Assembly (NCBI RefSeq): GCF_019797765.1
Contig: NZ_CP081862.1
Coordinates: 3,410,001 to 3,474,000, forward strand
Length of the DNA: 64,000 nucleotides
DNA from: Cellulomonas sp. C5510
Lineage (GTDB): Bacteria; Actinomycetota; Actinomycetes; Actinomycetales; Cellulomonadaceae
Direction of reading: 5' to 3'
Shown here piece after piece: positions 31,707-41,075 of this stretch. Below the pieces are notes generated by a model. That model did no database searches. It saw only the letters and a program-made list of their open reading frames with translations, and was not told the DNA's origin. A program made the position numbers and the translations under genes. How positions within the stretch are numbered: the first letter of the stretch is position 1; each line of letters starts with the position of its first letter.

Positions 31707-32324
31707 TCAGCGGGGCCGCGCGCCGCCCGCGTCGTCGTCGGCCGCGCGCCGCACGCTGCGCCGCTCGGCCAGCACGGCCAGGCCCGCGCCGACGAACGCC
31801 CCGACGACGGCACCGATCACCGCCGAGACCAACCGCGCGCCGCCCTGCCCCTCGAGGAGGCTGATGAACGCCGTGCCGTCGGACACCACGTCGCTCGACG
31901 GGCCCGCGACGAGCGCCGCCAGCAGGCCGAGCAGCGCGCCCAGCAGCACCCCGGCGGTGATGAAGGCACCGACCTTCGGCGCGTGACGCACGCGCGCCGG
32001 CACCGCCACGCGGGCGAGGGCGGCCTCGTCGAGCGGGGCGGGGGCGGCGTCCGGCGCGGGCAGCGCGGGCGCGACGGCGGGCGCGGTCCGGTCGGCGTCC
32101 GGCGCAGTCGGCGCGGGGGCGACGGCGGGCTCGGTCCGGTCGGCGGGCTCGGTCCGGTCGGCGGGCGCGGGCGCCTCGCCGGGCGCGGGCGCGTACGCCT
32201 CGCCGGGCGCGAAAGCCTCGCCGGGGGCAGCCGGTGCCACCGCGTCGGGGCCGCGTCCGGGCACGGGCCCGTCCGCGGGCTGCGGGTCGTCGGGCCGTCG
32301 GGCCGGGCTGCTCTCTGCGGTCAC
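31707..32324 (-). CDS. Membrane protein with disordered Pro/Ala N terminus
   Basis: A 205-residue protein. The first 105 residues are Pro/Ala/Asp-rich, with repeats of the APGEA and DRTEPA type, surely disordered. Residues about 118-141 and 163-184 form two membrane helices rich in Gly/Ala. The C terminus is basic. No known domain is recognised. A TAGGAT box lies 6 nt before the GTG, so the mRNA is leaderless. It is divergent from the YigZ gene, with the two -10 boxes 19 bp apart. Confidence 0.72.
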   Translation of the reverse strand: MTAESSPARRPDDPQPADGPVPGRGPDAVAPAAPGEAFAPGEAYAPAPGEAPAPADRTEPADRTEPAVAPAPTAPDADRTAPAVAPALPAPDAAPAPLDEAALARVAVPARVRHAPKVGAFITAGVLLGALLGLLAALVAGPSSDVVSDGTAFISLLEGQGGARLVSAVIGAVVGAFVGAGLAVLAERRSVRRAADDDAGGARPR

Positions 32325-32368
32325 CCCGGAATCCTAGGTCGACGCGCACCGGCCCTAGGCTCGACGGC

Positions 32369-33028
32369 ATGGGAGCCGCCGACGCCGCCGCGCCGCGCTA
32401 CCCGTCGACCATCGCCGCCCCCGTGGAGCACGAGCTGGTCGTGAAGAAGTCGCGGTTCCTCGCCCTGGTCCACCCGGTGTCGAGCGTGCCCGAGGCCGAC
32501 GAGGTCGTCGCCGCCGTCCGCAAGCGCTCGTGGGACGCGCGGCACCACTGCGTCGCGCTGGTCGTCGGCCCGCACGCGGAGCAGCAGCGGTCGACCGACG
32601 ACGGCGAGCCGTCCGGCACCGCCGGCGTCCCCATGCTCGAGGTGCTGCGCCGCCGCGAGCTCACGGACGTGGTCGCGGTCGTCACGCGGTACTTCGGGGG
32701 CATCCTGCTCGGCGCGGGCGGCCTGGTCCGCGCCTACTCCACGGCGACGTCCGAGGCGCTGGACCTCGCGCGGCTCGTCCGGCGCAGCGCCGCGACACGC
32801 GTCACGGTGGACGTGCCGCACGCCGACGCCGGCCGGCTGCACGGCGTGCTGCGCGACTGGGTGGGCAGCCACGACGCCGGGCTGGCGGACGTGGCGTACG
32901 GCGCGGCGGCCCGGTTCACCCTGCTGGTGCCGCCTGCGGAGCTGGACGCGCTCGACGCGGCCGTCGCGGCGGCGACGTCCGGCTCCGTGCAGCCGGAGCG
33001 TGGCGGCACCGAGGTGCTGTCGCGCTGA
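32369..33028 (+). CDS. YigZ/IMPACT family protein
   Basis: A 219-residue UPF0029 protein. KKSRFLALVHPV, WDARHHCVALVVG, DDGEPSGTAGVPMLEVLRR and VTRYFGGILLGAGGLVRAYS are the conserved IMPACT-domain segments, followed by the C-terminal DUF1949-type ferredoxin fold. Eukaryotic IMPACT affects translational stress control; the bacterial role is unknown. TAGGCT lies 7 nt before the ATG (leaderless). Confidence 0.92.
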   Translation: MGAADAAAPRYPSTIAAPVEHELVVKKSRFLALVHPVSSVPEADEVVAAVRKRSWDARHHCVALVVGPHAEQQRSTDDGEPSGTAGVPMLEVLRRRELTDVVAVVTRYFGGILLGAGGLVRAYSTATSEALDLARLVRRSAATRVTVDVPHADAGRLHGVLRDWVGSHDAGLADVAYGAAARFTLLVPPAELDALDAAVAAATSGSVQPERGGTEVLSR

Positions 33029-33059
33029 CCCGGCGCGGCGCGGCACTGTCCGGCGCGGT

Positions 33060-33270
33060 GCGGTGCCGCGCTGCCCGGCGCGGCGCTGCCCGGTGCGGTG
33101 CGGTGCGGTGCGGCGCGGCGCTGCCCGGCGCGGCGCTGCCCGGCGCGGCGCTGCCCGGCGCGGCGCTGCCCGGCGCGGCGCTGCCCGGCGCGGCGCTGCC
33201 CGGCGCGGCGCTGTCCGGCGTGGTGCGGCGCTGTCCGGCGCGGTCCGGTGCCGTCCGGTGCTGCGCGGTC
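33060..33270. repeat. 15-bp tandem repeat array (minisatellite)
   Basis: Six perfect head-to-tail copies of CTGCCCGGCGCGGCG fill 33121-33210. Degenerate copies (CTGTCCGGCGTGGTG, CGGTGCGGTG) extend to about 33060 and 33270. The array lies between the stops of the convergent YigZ and sterol-carrier genes, so copy-number change should not hit a coding frame. Confidence 0.92.
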
Positions 33271-33315
33271 CGGTGCGGCGCAGTACGGAGGGCGGCGGTC
33301 CCGCGCGCGGCGTCG

Positions 33316-33687
33316 TCAGCGGTGACGCGTCGCCTGCAGCGGCAGCCAGCCCGACAGGTCCGCGCGCTCGCCGGACGCGTGCACCCGTCCGGCTCCGACA
33401 GCCTCGTCCCACGTGAGCGCGCCCGTCGCGAGCTCGAGCCACGTCTGCGGGTCCGTCTCCACGACGTTCGGGGGCGTGCCGCGCGTGTGCCGCGGCCCCT
33501 CGACGGCCTGGACGGCGCCGTCCGGCGGCACCCGGACCTCGACGGTGTGCCCCGGCGCGACGTCGGCCAGCTCCTCGAGGGTGAACCGCACCGCGGTCCG
33601 CCGCGCCCGGACGTCGGCGGGATCGGCGCGCCACGCGGCGACGGCGGAGCGGCCCGCAGCGGGCTCGGTGCGGCGACGAGGAGGCAT
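33316..33687 (-). CDS. Sterol carrier family protein
   Basis: A 123-residue protein with the pattern R-F-T-L-E-E-L-A ... G-x-x-V-E-V-R-V-P-P-x-G-A-V-Q-x-x-x-G-P and D-P-x-T-W-L-x-L-A-T-G, typical of the short actinobacterial SCP-2-like proteins encoded near purF and purL. It may bind lipids or other hydrophobic ligands in the cytoplasm; no function is proven. A weak GAGAAT box lies 6 nt before the ATG. Confidence 0.82.
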   Translation of the reverse strand: MPPRRRTEPAAGRSAVAAWRADPADVRARRTAVRFTLEELADVAPGHTVEVRVPPDGAVQAVEGPRHTRGTPPNVVETDPQTWLELATGALTWDEAVGAGRVHASGERADLSGWLPLQATRHR

Positions 33688-33913
33688 GCCGCCATTCTCC
33701 CGGCCCGCGGGCCGGTCCGCGCCGCTGGTGCGGCCATGACGTCAAGTGCAGCAGCCCGCAGGCCGTGACGCCGGCCGGGCCCGGCCGGCGCCACCCGGGC
33801 CGGGCTGTGGGGCACCCTCGCCGCTGCGGCCGCCGGGCTCGCCGAGGCCGGCACCGTGGTCGCGCCGGCGGTGCGCGCGGGCTGACACCCGGTCACCCGC
33901 AGCCGGCTCCTCG

Positions 33914-35038
33914 CTAGCGCGGCGGCCGGGACCGCTGGAACCGGTGGTACGCCGCCGTGGCACGGCGGGAGCGGTGGCGCTCGGCGGCCGCGAGCGCGGA
34001 GTCCGAGCGCCGCTCCTGGTAGGCAGCCTCCCGCGCCAGCCGGCGCCAGGAGTCGAGCCGCCGTTCGCTGAGCGATCCGTCGTCGACGGCCGCCAGCACC
34101 GCGCACCCCGGTTCGCTCCGGTGCGCGCAGTCGGCGAACCGGCAGTCGCCCGCGAGCGCCGTGATATCGGCGAACGTCGTCTCGAGCGCCGCGGAGTCCG
34201 CCACCAGCCCGACGCCCCGCAGCCCCGGCGTGTCGATCAGGTTCGCGCCGCCCGGCAGGGGCACGAGCTCGCGGTGCACCGTGGTGTGGCGCCCGCGGCC
34301 GTCGGCCCGCCGGTCACCCGTCGCCATGACCTCAGCCCCCGCGAGGGCGTTGACGAGCGTCGACTTGCCGGCCCCCGACGGTCCGACGACGACCAGCGTC
34401 CACCCCGGGCGGAGCAGCGCCCGCAGCGGCTCCAGCCCCGTCCCGGCCGTGACGCTCACCGTGTGCACGTCCGCGCCGATCGCGACCGCCCGGACCTCGT
34501 CCGCCATCCCCTCGGGGTCCGGCACCAGGTCCGCCTTGGTCAGCACGACCACCGGCTGCGCCCCGGACCGCCAGGCGAGCGTCAGCAGCCGCTCCACCCG
34601 TCCGGGACTCGGGTCCGGGTCCAGGTGCTCGACCACCAGCACCACGTCGACGTTCGCGGCGAGCACCTGCGCCCGGGAGGTGCGGTCCGGCCCGTCACGC
34701 ACGACCGCGGTCCGCCGCGGGAGGACAGCCACCACCCGCAGGGTGGCGTCCTCACCCTCGGCCCCGAGCAGCACCTCGTCCCCGACGGCGGGCGGCACGA
34801 GCTCACCCGGCGCTCCGTCCGCGTCCAGCACCGGCACCAGGCCGTCGCCCGGCAGGACGACCCGGACGGCATGGCGCCCGCCGGCGTCCGGGCCCGCGCT
34901 GACGCCCGCGGACCCGTCGGCGTCCGCCGGTCCGCCGTCCTCCGACCCGGCGGCGTCCTCGGGCAGCACGAGCACCGCCCCGCGGTCGACGCGCACGACG
35001 CGCCCCGAGGCGGACCCACCGGGTTCCGGAACAGACAT
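33914..35038 (-). CDS. rsgA: Ribosome small-subunit GTPase RsgA
   Basis: A 374-residue circularly permuted GTPase that checks late 30S assembly. Motif order is G4 TKAD (167-170), G1 GPSGAGKST (219-227), then G3 DTPG (269-272). The zinc site uses Cys299, Cys304, His306 and Cys312. The N-terminal OB domain has an insertion of about 35 acidic, Gly-rich residues (28-54) not usual for the family. TACGGT 6 nt before the ATG indicates a leaderless mRNA. Upstream lie two inverted-repeat copies. Confidence 0.94.
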   Translation of the reverse strand: MSVPEPGGSASGRVVRVDRGAVLVLPEDAAGSEDGGPADADGSAGVSAGPDAGGRHAVRVVLPGDGLVPVLDADGAPGELVPPAVGDEVLLGAEGEDATLRVVAVLPRRTAVVRDGPDRTSRAQVLAANVDVVLVVEHLDPDPSPGRVERLLTLAWRSGAQPVVVLTKADLVPDPEGMADEVRAVAIGADVHTVSVTAGTGLEPLRALLRPGWTLVVVGPSGAGKSTLVNALAGAEVMATGDRRADGRGRHTTVHRELVPLPGGANLIDTPGLRGVGLVADSAALETTFADITALAGDCRFADCAHRSEPGCAVLAAVDDGSLSERRLDSWRRLAREAAYQERRSDSALAAAERHRSRRATAAYHRFQRSRPPR

Positions 35039-35188
35039 ACCCCGACCGTAGGAACCACCCCGGACCGCGCGCGAGCCATTTCCCGCACCGCGCACAGCCC
35101 ACCCCGAGAGCCCGCCTTGCATCCTCCGGCCCGCCTCGACCAGCCCCACGCACTCCGGACCCGCCTCGTCCGAGCCCGCGCTCTACGC

Positions 35189-35246
35189 CGAGAACCCAGG
35201 ACACGCCGGCGGGCGCGCGCGATCCCGGGCGTGTCCTGGATTCTCG
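35189..35246. repeat. Inverted repeat family, copy B
   Basis: Arms of 19 bp (35189-35207 and 35228-35246, CGAGAACCCAGGACACGCC type) pair with one mismatch around a 20-nt loop. The 433-bp gap 35039-35471 between rsgA and purL holds only this copy, copy C and a G11 run; no gene is seen. Confidence 0.88.
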
Positions 35247-35294
35247 ACGCCCGGGCCGGACCGGGGCCGCGCGCGCCCGGGGCGCGGTCCCCGT

Positions 35295-35352
35295 CGAGAG
35301 TCCAGGACGCGCCGACGGGTGGGCGTGATCCCGGGCGTGTCCTGGACTCTCG
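35295..35352. repeat. Inverted repeat family, copy C
   Basis: Arms of 19 bp (35295-35313 and 35334-35352) pair with one mismatch around 20 nt. The start-to-start distance from copy B is 106 bp. The loop segment GATCCCGGGC is shared with copies B, D and F. Confidence 0.9.
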
Positions 35353-35403
35353 GCGGGGAGGCGGGCTGCGGATCAACCCAGGGAGGGCGGGCCGGTCGGA
35401 TCC

Positions 35404-35414
35404 GGGGGGGGGGG
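35404..35414. repeat. Homopolymer run of 11 G
   Basis: Eleven consecutive G residues 58 bp beyond the purL stop codon, in the non-coding gap with repeat copies B and C. It is the second long G run close to a purine gene. Confidence 0.75.
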
Positions 35415-35471
35415 AAGGGCGGGTCGGCCCGGGCGCGGATCGGCTCGGGGAGAGCCGACGGGTCGGGCCGG

Positions 35472-37904
35472 TCAGCCGAAGTAGCGCGGGAGGGTCGCCT
35501 CCGAGACCGCGCGGGCCTCGGGGAGCGGGAGCGTGAACAGGCCGTTCACCTCGACGGCCGGGGCGTGCACGTGGTCCTCGGGCAGGTCGGCCGTCGGGGC
35601 GCCGGCTCCCGGGCTGCACGTCTCGGCCGTGACGCCGAGCCGCAGCGCCGGGACGCCCTGCGCGGTGCACAGGTCCTCGAACCGCACGGCCTCGGACCGC
35701 GGCACGGCGACGAGGGCCCGTGCGGTCGACTCGCTGAACAGCGCCTCGAACGGGGTGACGCCGTCCCGCTCGCACAGCCCGGCGAGGTCCACCTGGACGC
35801 CCACGCCGTACCGCAGCGACGACTCGACGAGCGCCTGCGCGAGACCGCCCTCGGACAGGTCGTGCGCGGCGTCGGCCAGACCGTCCCGCGACGCGCGGAC
35901 CAGCACGGTCGCGAGCCGGCGCTCCGCGTCCAGGTCGACCCGCGGCGGCACCCCGCCGAGGTGCCCGTGCGCGACGTCCGCCCACGCGGAGCCGTCGAGC
36001 TCGGGCCGCGTGGTGCCGAGCAGGTAGACGGTCTCCCCCGCCGTGGTCCAGCCGGACGGGGTGGCCTCGGCGACGTCGTCGATGACGCCCAGCACGCCGA
36101 CGACGGGCGTCGGGTGGATGGCGGAGTCGATCTTCCCGGGCTCGCCGGTGCCGTTGTACAGCGACACGTTGCCGCCGGTCACCGGCGTGCCGAGCACCGC
36201 GCACGCGTCGGCGAGGCCCTCGATCGCCTGGACGAGCTGCCACATCGATGCCGGGTCCTCGGGGCTGCCGAAGTTGAGGCAGTCGGTGACGGCCATCGGC
36301 CGGGCGCCGGACGCGGCGACGTTGCGGTACGCCTCCGCGAGCGCGAGCTGCGCGCCGGTGTACGGGTCGAGCTTGGCGTAGCGGCCGTTCGCGTCCGTGG
36401 CGAGCGCGACCCCGAGGCCCGTCGTCTCGTCGACGCGGACCACGCCGGCGTCGTCGGGCTGCGCGAGCGCGGTGTTGCCCTGCACGAAGCGGTCGTACTG
36501 GTCGGTCACCCAGGACTTCGACGCGAGGTTCGGCGAGCCCAGCAGGTCGAGCACGGTGGCCCGGAGCTCCGCCGGGGTCGACGGCCGTGCGTACCGCTGC
36601 ACGCCCTCGGGGGTGCTGACCGAGTCGGCGACGAGGGCGTCCTGCCACTCGGGGCGCGAGTACGGGCGGTCGTAGACGGGGCCCTCGTGCGCGACGGTCT
36701 TCGGGTCGACGTCGACGATCCGCTGCCCGTGGTGGTCGATGGTGAGGCGGCCGGTGCCGGTGACCTCGCCGATGACGGCGGTCTCGACGTCCCACTTCCC
36801 GGTGATCGCCAGGAACTCGTCGAGCTTCTCGGGCGTGACGACCGCCATCATCCGCTCCTGCGACTCCGACATGAGGATCTCGCCGGCAGTCAGCGTGGGG
36901 TCGCGCAGCAGCACGTTCTCGAGGTCGACGTGCATGCCGCCGTCGCCGTTGGACGCGAGCTCGGAGGTCGCGCAGGAGATGCCGGCCGCGCCGAGGTCCT
37001 GGATGCCCTCGACCACGCGGGCCGCGTAGAGCTCCAGGCAGCACTCGATGAGCACCTTCTCCATGAACGGGTCGCCGACCTGCACCGACGGGCGCTTGGA
37101 CGGCTTGGTGTCGTCGAAGGTCTCGGACGCGAGGATCGACGCGCCGCCGATGCCGTCGCCGCCGGTGCGCGCGCCGAACAGCACGACCTTGTTGCCGACC
37201 CCCGACGCGTTGGCCAGGTGGATGTCCTCGTGGCGCAGCACGCCGAGGCACAGCGCGTTGACCAGCGGGTTGCCCTGGTAGGAGGCGTCGAACACGAGCT
37301 CGCCGCCGATGTTCGGCAGGCCGAGGGAGTTGCCGTAGCCGCCGACGCCGGACACGACGCCGTGCACGACGCGCGCGGTGTCCGGGTGGTCGACCGCGCC
37401 GAACCGCAGCTGGTCCATCACGGCCACCGGCCGGGCGCCCATCGAGATGATGTCGCGGACGATGCCGCCGACGCCGGTCGCGGCACCCTGGTACGGCTCG
37501 ACGTACGACGGGTGGTTGTGCGACTCGACCTTGAACGTGACGGCCCAGCCGTCGCCGATGTCGACGACGCCCGCGTTCTCGCCGATGCCGACCAGCAGGT
37601 GCTCGGTCATCTCGGGCGTGACGCGCTCGCCGAACTTCCGCAGGTGCGTCTTGCTCGACTTGTAGGAGCAGTGCTCGGACCACATGACGGAGTACATGGC
37701 GAGCTCGGCTGCCGTGGGGCGGCGGTCCAGGATGTCGCGGATGCGCTGGTACTCGTCGGGCTTGAGGCCGAGCTCCGCGAACGGCTGCTCGAGGTCGGGC
37801 GTGGCCGCGGCGTGCTCCACCGTGTCGGACACGTGGCCCGGCGTGGGGCCGGCGGGCTGCTCCGCGGGCTCGGTGGGCTGCTGCGAGGTGGGCGCGCTGG
37901 TCAT
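35472..37904 (-). CDS. purL: FGAM synthase large subunit PurL
   Basis: An 810-residue protein, the small-type PurL that works with separate PurQ and PurS, both present at 62.5-63.5 kb. Clear segments are [37 protein letters not shown], the [15 protein letters not shown] region and the repeated second half ([25 protein letters not shown]). It converts FGAR to FGAM with ATP and ammonia from PurQ. The ATG at 37904 follows GAGGGA; an in-frame upstream extension is unlikely. Confidence 0.96.
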   Translation of the reverse strand: MTSAPTSQQPTEPAEQPAGPTPGHVSDTVEHAAATPDLEQPFAELGLKPDEYQRIRDILDRRPTAAELAMYSVMWSEHCSYKSSKTHLRKFGERVTPEMTEHLLVGIGENAGVVDIGDGWAVTFKVESHNHPSYVEPYQGAATGVGGIVRDIISMGARPVAVMDQLRFGAVDHPDTARVVHGVVSGVGGYGNSLGLPNIGGELVFDASYQGNPLVNALCLGVLRHEDIHLANASGVGNKVVLFGARTGGDGIGGASILASETFDDTKPSKRPSVQVGDPFMEKVLIECCLELYAARVVEGIQDLGAAGISCATSELASNGDGGMHVDLENVLLRDPTLTAGEILMSESQERMMAVVTPEKLDEFLAITGKWDVETAVIGEVTGTGRLTIDHHGQRIVDVDPKTVAHEGPVYDRPYSRPEWQDALVADSVSTPEGVQRYARPSTPAELRATVLDLLGSPNLASKSWVTDQYDRFVQGNTALAQPDDAGVVRVDETTGLGVALATDANGRYAKLDPYTGAQLALAEAYRNVAASGARPMAVTDCLNFGSPEDPASMWQLVQAIEGLADACAVLGTPVTGGNVSLYNGTGEPGKIDSAIHPTPVVGVLGVIDDVAEATPSGWTTAGETVYLLGTTRPELDGSAWADVAHGHLGGVPPRVDLDAERRLATVLVRASRDGLADAAHDLSEGGLAQALVESSLRYGVGVQVDLAGLCERDGVTPFEALFSESTARALVAVPRSEAVRFEDLCTAQGVPALRLGVTAETCSPGAGAPTADLPEDHVHAPAVEVNGLFTLPLPEARAVSEATLPRYFG

Positions 37905-38086
37905 CGAATCCCTCGGGCTGGTGGGCCGGCGGCGCGCAGCGGCGTCCGTGGGTGGACGGCCGTGACGCGCCCGGCCGGGCGGGCGTCGGCAGACACCGCA
38001 CAGGCTACCGGCGCCCGCGGCAGCCCCGGACACCCCGCCGGCACCCGGCACGCAGCGCCCGGCAGTCGCCCTGACAGACTGGGTCC

Positions 38087-38947
38087 GTGATCTCCTCGCG
38101 CGGCACCGCCCGGTCAGCGGTGGTGCTCCTCGCGGTCGCCGCCCTGGCCGGATGCACCGGCGCCGGTGCCGGCACCGAGACGCCCGACGGGCCTCCGTCC
38201 CCGACGTCCTCCGCGGTGGCGGCTCTCACCGACCCGGACTCCCTGCGGGCGACCGGCACCGCCGTGGTGTCCGGCGACGTGACGCTGACGGCGTGGCCGT
38301 CGGTCGGGGTCGTCGTCGGACCACCGGACGAGGACGGCGCCGTGGCGCTGACCGTGCCGCTGCCGCAGATCGAGGACGCCACCGCGTCGGTCCTGCCCGT
38401 CGCGACGCTCGTCCCGCCGCCCGGCGCGACGCTGGAGGTGCTCGGGGACGACTCCGCCCTGGTGCGCGGCGACGACGGCGGCGTCCTCGCGGCGCTCGGG
38501 GTGCCGGTGCTCGGCGGCGACGCCGTGGGCGCGGGCCTGGACCTGCAGGTCGCCGCCCGGGACGACGGCACGCTCTCCTGGTCCGTCGTCCGGCCCGTGC
38601 TGACCGACGGCACGGTCGACGCGGATCCCTCGCCCGCCGGCACGGTGACCGCCGTGGTGGCGGCGTCCGCGCTGCGCAGCGCCACCTGGGCGGACCGCGA
38701 CGACGAGGGCGGGCTGAGCCTCGCGGTCGTCCCCGCGGCGTGGGCGCGCACCGGTGGGCTCGCGGCGGAGGAGGCGCTGTGGGCGCAGCTCGTCGCCCAG
38801 GTGCCGGAGGCCGGCACCACCGGCGTGCGCGACCAGCTCACCTGCCACACGATCGGCGCGCCGGACAAGGAGTCGTGGAACCTCGAGCCCTGGCGGCCGG
38901 ACGTCGGTCTGCTGGCCACACTCGCCGCGCGGTGCAACCCGGAGTGA
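38087..38947 (+). CDS. DUF2599 lipoprotein
   Basis: A 286-residue exported protein. The signal peptide ends in LAGC (lipid-modified Cys23), then a Thr/Ser/Pro linker. The C-terminal 90 residues match DUF2599: [22 protein letters not shown], then [22 protein letters not shown] and a final Cys. The middle is Val/Leu/Asp-rich with beta-sheet character. Function is unknown. A CAGACT box lies 6 nt before the GTG (leaderless). Confidence 0.85.
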   Translation: MISSRGTARSAVVLLAVAALAGCTGAGAGTETPDGPPSPTSSAVAALTDPDSLRATGTAVVSGDVTLTAWPSVGVVVGPPDEDGAVALTVPLPQIEDATASVLPVATLVPPPGATLEVLGDDSALVRGDDGGVLAALGVPVLGGDAVGAGLDLQVAARDDGTLSWSVVRPVLTDGTVDADPSPAGTVTAVVAASALRSATWADRDDEGGLSLAVVPAAWARTGGLAAEEALWAQLVAQVPEAGTTGVRDQLTCHTIGAPDKESWNLEPWRPDVGLLATLAARCNPE

Positions 38948-39020
38948 CGACGTCGCACGGGCCTGCGTGACGGACGCCTCGTCGCCGCACGACACCGTTG
39001 TTGCTACAGTCTTCAACATC

Positions 39021-39098
39021 ATGCGCCAGACGACCTCCCCCGCACGCACCCGCGCCTGTCGAGCCATTTCGGCCGCCGCGTGCTGCTGTCGTCGCTGA
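39021..39098 (+). CDS. Polycysteine leader peptide of the ABC importer operon
   Basis: A 25-codon ORF encoding MRQTTSPARTRACRAISAAACCCRR. Three consecutive Cys codons (39081-39089), then two Arg codons and the stop, suit a ribosome-stalling sensor of Cys-tRNA. TACAGT at 39005-39010 places the transcript start 3-4 nt before the ATG. Leaderless polycysteine ORFs act as cysteine attenuators in mycobacteria. It lies 446 nt before the solute-binding gene. Assignment rests on sequence pattern and context. Confidence 0.75.
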   Translation: MRQTTSPARTRACRAISAAACCCRR

Positions 39099-39250
39099 GC
39101 CGCTCCCGCTGAGCTCCCCGGGTCCGCGCACCGCCGCCGACCCCGCGAGCCGCACCTGAGCCGGACGCCGCTCCGGCCCACCCGGCGCGATCGGACCACG
39201 CCGCTCGGGTCGCCCGCCTCCGGCACCGGCCGCCGCGCACCCGGCGGATC

Positions 39251-39418
39251 GGATCCGAACGACCCCACGCGCCCGGCGTGTCCGTCCGGACGGATCCGAA
39301 CCCGCGAGCGGTCCGGCCGTCCGGATGGATCGGAAGCGCGGGGCACCATCCCGGCCAGGCACCCGGACGGATCCGAACGACCCGGCGCGCCCGGCGAGTC
39401 CGTCCGGACGGATCCGAA
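39251..39418 (+). repeat. Two 50-bp direct repeats in the ABC operon leader
   Basis: Copies at 39251-39300 and 39369-39418 differ at only three positions. Each begins and ends with GGATCCGAA and contains GTCCGTCCGGACGGATCC, itself partly palindromic. A diverged third piece lies at about 39310-39336. They occupy the untranslated leader between the Cys leader ORF and the first transporter gene and could form alternative RNA hairpins. Confidence 0.8.
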
Positions 39419-39544
39419 GGGTCGGGCCGCAGCACCCGAGCCCCCGGCCCGACGCCCGCACCACCCCCCGCAGGACACCGCACCACCCCGCACCACCCCC
39501 GTGCCCGGCAGCCCGCCGCGCCCCTCCCGGAAGGACCACCACCC

Positions 39545-41071
39545 GTGAGCACCCGCCGATCCCGCCGCGCCCCGCTGGGCGCCGCCCTGGCCGTCGTCGC
39601 CGCCCTGGCGCTGGCCGCCTGCGGCTCCGGCTCGGGCGGCTCGACCGCCGGCGCCGGCACCGGCACCCCGGACGCGTCCGCCGAGATCGTCATCGGCTCG
39701 ACCAACGAGCCCACCGGCCTGGTCCGCAACGTCGGCGGCTCGTCGGGCGTCTCCCAGACCATGACCCGGAACGTCTTCGAGGGCCTCACCTCGGTGGACG
39801 TCGACGGCCAGGTCGTCCCGACGCTCGCCGAGTCCTGGGACGTGTCCGACGACGGCCTGACGTACACGTTCCACCTGCAGCCGGGCGTCACGTTCCACGA
39901 CGGCACCCCGCTGACCGCGGACGACGTGGTGTGGAGCATCTCCGAGGCCATCGGCCCGGAGTCGAAGTCCGCCCGCAAGAGCGACCTGCTCGTCATCCAG
40001 CAGGCCACCGCGGTCGACGACGCCACCGTCGAGCTCGACCTGTCCCGCCCGTCGCAGGGCCTGACGTTCTACCTGGCTTCCGTCACGATCGTGAAGGACG
40101 GCGACACCGAGCTGACCAGCGACAACGGCACCGGCCCCTACCGGTTCGTCGAGTGGGTGCAGGGCGACCACCTCACCATCGAGACGTTCGACGGCTACTG
40201 GGGCGAGCCCGCGAAGAACGCCGGCGTGACGTTCCGGTTCTTCCAGGACACGACGGCGCTGAACAACGCGCTGCTCACCGGCGACCTGGACCTCGTCATC
40301 GCGGAGGACTCCCCGGACCAGCTCGTGCAGTTCGAGGACAACCCGGACTTCACGATCACCGAGGGCACCTCGACCACCAAGCAGCTGTGGGCGTTCAACG
40401 ACCGCGAGGCGCCGTTCAGCGACGTCCGCGTGCGTCAGGCGCTCTACAAGGCCATCGACCGTGAGGCGATCCTGTCGGCTGTGTGGGACGGCTACGGCCA
40501 GGTCATCGGCTCGATGGTCCCGCCGACCGACCCGTGGTTCGTCGACCAGGCCGACGTGCACGCGTACGACCCGGACGCCGCCGAGGCGCTGCTGGCCGAG
40601 GCGGGCGTGAGCGACCTGGAGATCTCCGTGGACTACATCCCGGACGACACCACCGAGGCGATCCTCGCGCTGCTCACCAAGAACCTCGCCGCCGTGGGCG
40701 TCACCCTGACGCCGAACCCCATCGACGACGCCACCTGGTACCAGAAGGTCTACACGGACCACGACTTCCAGACGACCCTCATGGGCCACGTGAACCCGCG
40801 CGACGTGCTCTGGTACGCGAACCCCGACTTCTACTGGGGCTACGACAACCCGCAGGTCCAGGAGTGGGTCGCCCAGGCCGACGAGGCGGCCACCGAGGCC
40901 GAGCAGGTCGACCTGCTGACGCAGGTCAACGAGACCATCGGCGAGGAGGCGGCGTCCGCCTGGCTGTACCTGGACCCGCAGATCCGCGTCGCCCGGGCCG
41001 ACATCACCGGGTTCCCCGTCGACCAGGTGACCGAGTCGTTCTACGTCGCCGACATCGTCCGGGGGTCCTGA
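39545..41071 (+). CDS. Peptide-type ABC transporter solute-binding lipoprotein
   Basis: A 508-residue family-5 (DppA/OppA-like) binding protein. The signal peptide ends in LAAC (Cys26). Typical features are TMTRNVFEGL near residue 75, GLTYTFHLQPGVTFHDGTPL and VRQALYKAIDREAI. Ligands of this family include peptides, nickel chelates, heme and glutathione. The upstream polycysteine leader suggests a sulfur-containing ligand such as a Cys peptide or glutathione (inference). GGAAGGA lies before the GTG. First gene of a five-gene importer operon. Confidence 0.92.
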   Translation: MSTRRSRRAPLGAALAVVAALALAACGSGSGGSTAGAGTGTPDASAEIVIGSTNEPTGLVRNVGGSSGVSQTMTRNVFEGLTSVDVDGQVVPTLAESWDVSDDGLTYTFHLQPGVTFHDGTPLTADDVVWSISEAIGPESKSARKSDLLVIQQATAVDDATVELDLSRPSQGLTFYLASVTIVKDGDTELTSDNGTGPYRFVEWVQGDHLTIETFDGYWGEPAKNAGVTFRFFQDTTALNNALLTGDLDLVIAEDSPDQLVQFEDNPDFTITEGTSTTKQLWAFNDREAPFSDVRVRQALYKAIDREAILSAVWDGYGQVIGSMVPPTDPWFVDQADVHAYDPDAAEALLAEAGVSDLEISVDYIPDDTTEAILALLTKNLAAVGVTLTPNPIDDATWYQKVYTDHDFQTTLMGHVNPRDVLWYANPDFYWGYDNPQVQEWVAQADEAATEAEQVDLLTQVNETIGEEAASAWLYLDPQIRVARADITGFPVDQVTESFYVADIVRGS

Positions 41072-41075
41072 GACC

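Noticed and set aside
33098..33325. Repetitive protein (PGAALPGAAL type) encoded by the 15-bp array
   Set aside because: Open frames exist in several phases only because the repeat unit is a multiple of three without stops; no start signal, and it lies between two convergent genes.
33746..33913. Long open frames on both strands between the sterol-carrier and rsgA genes
   Set aside because: They are low-complexity Pro/Arg-rich translations that continue as antisense of rsgA; no start signal or domain.
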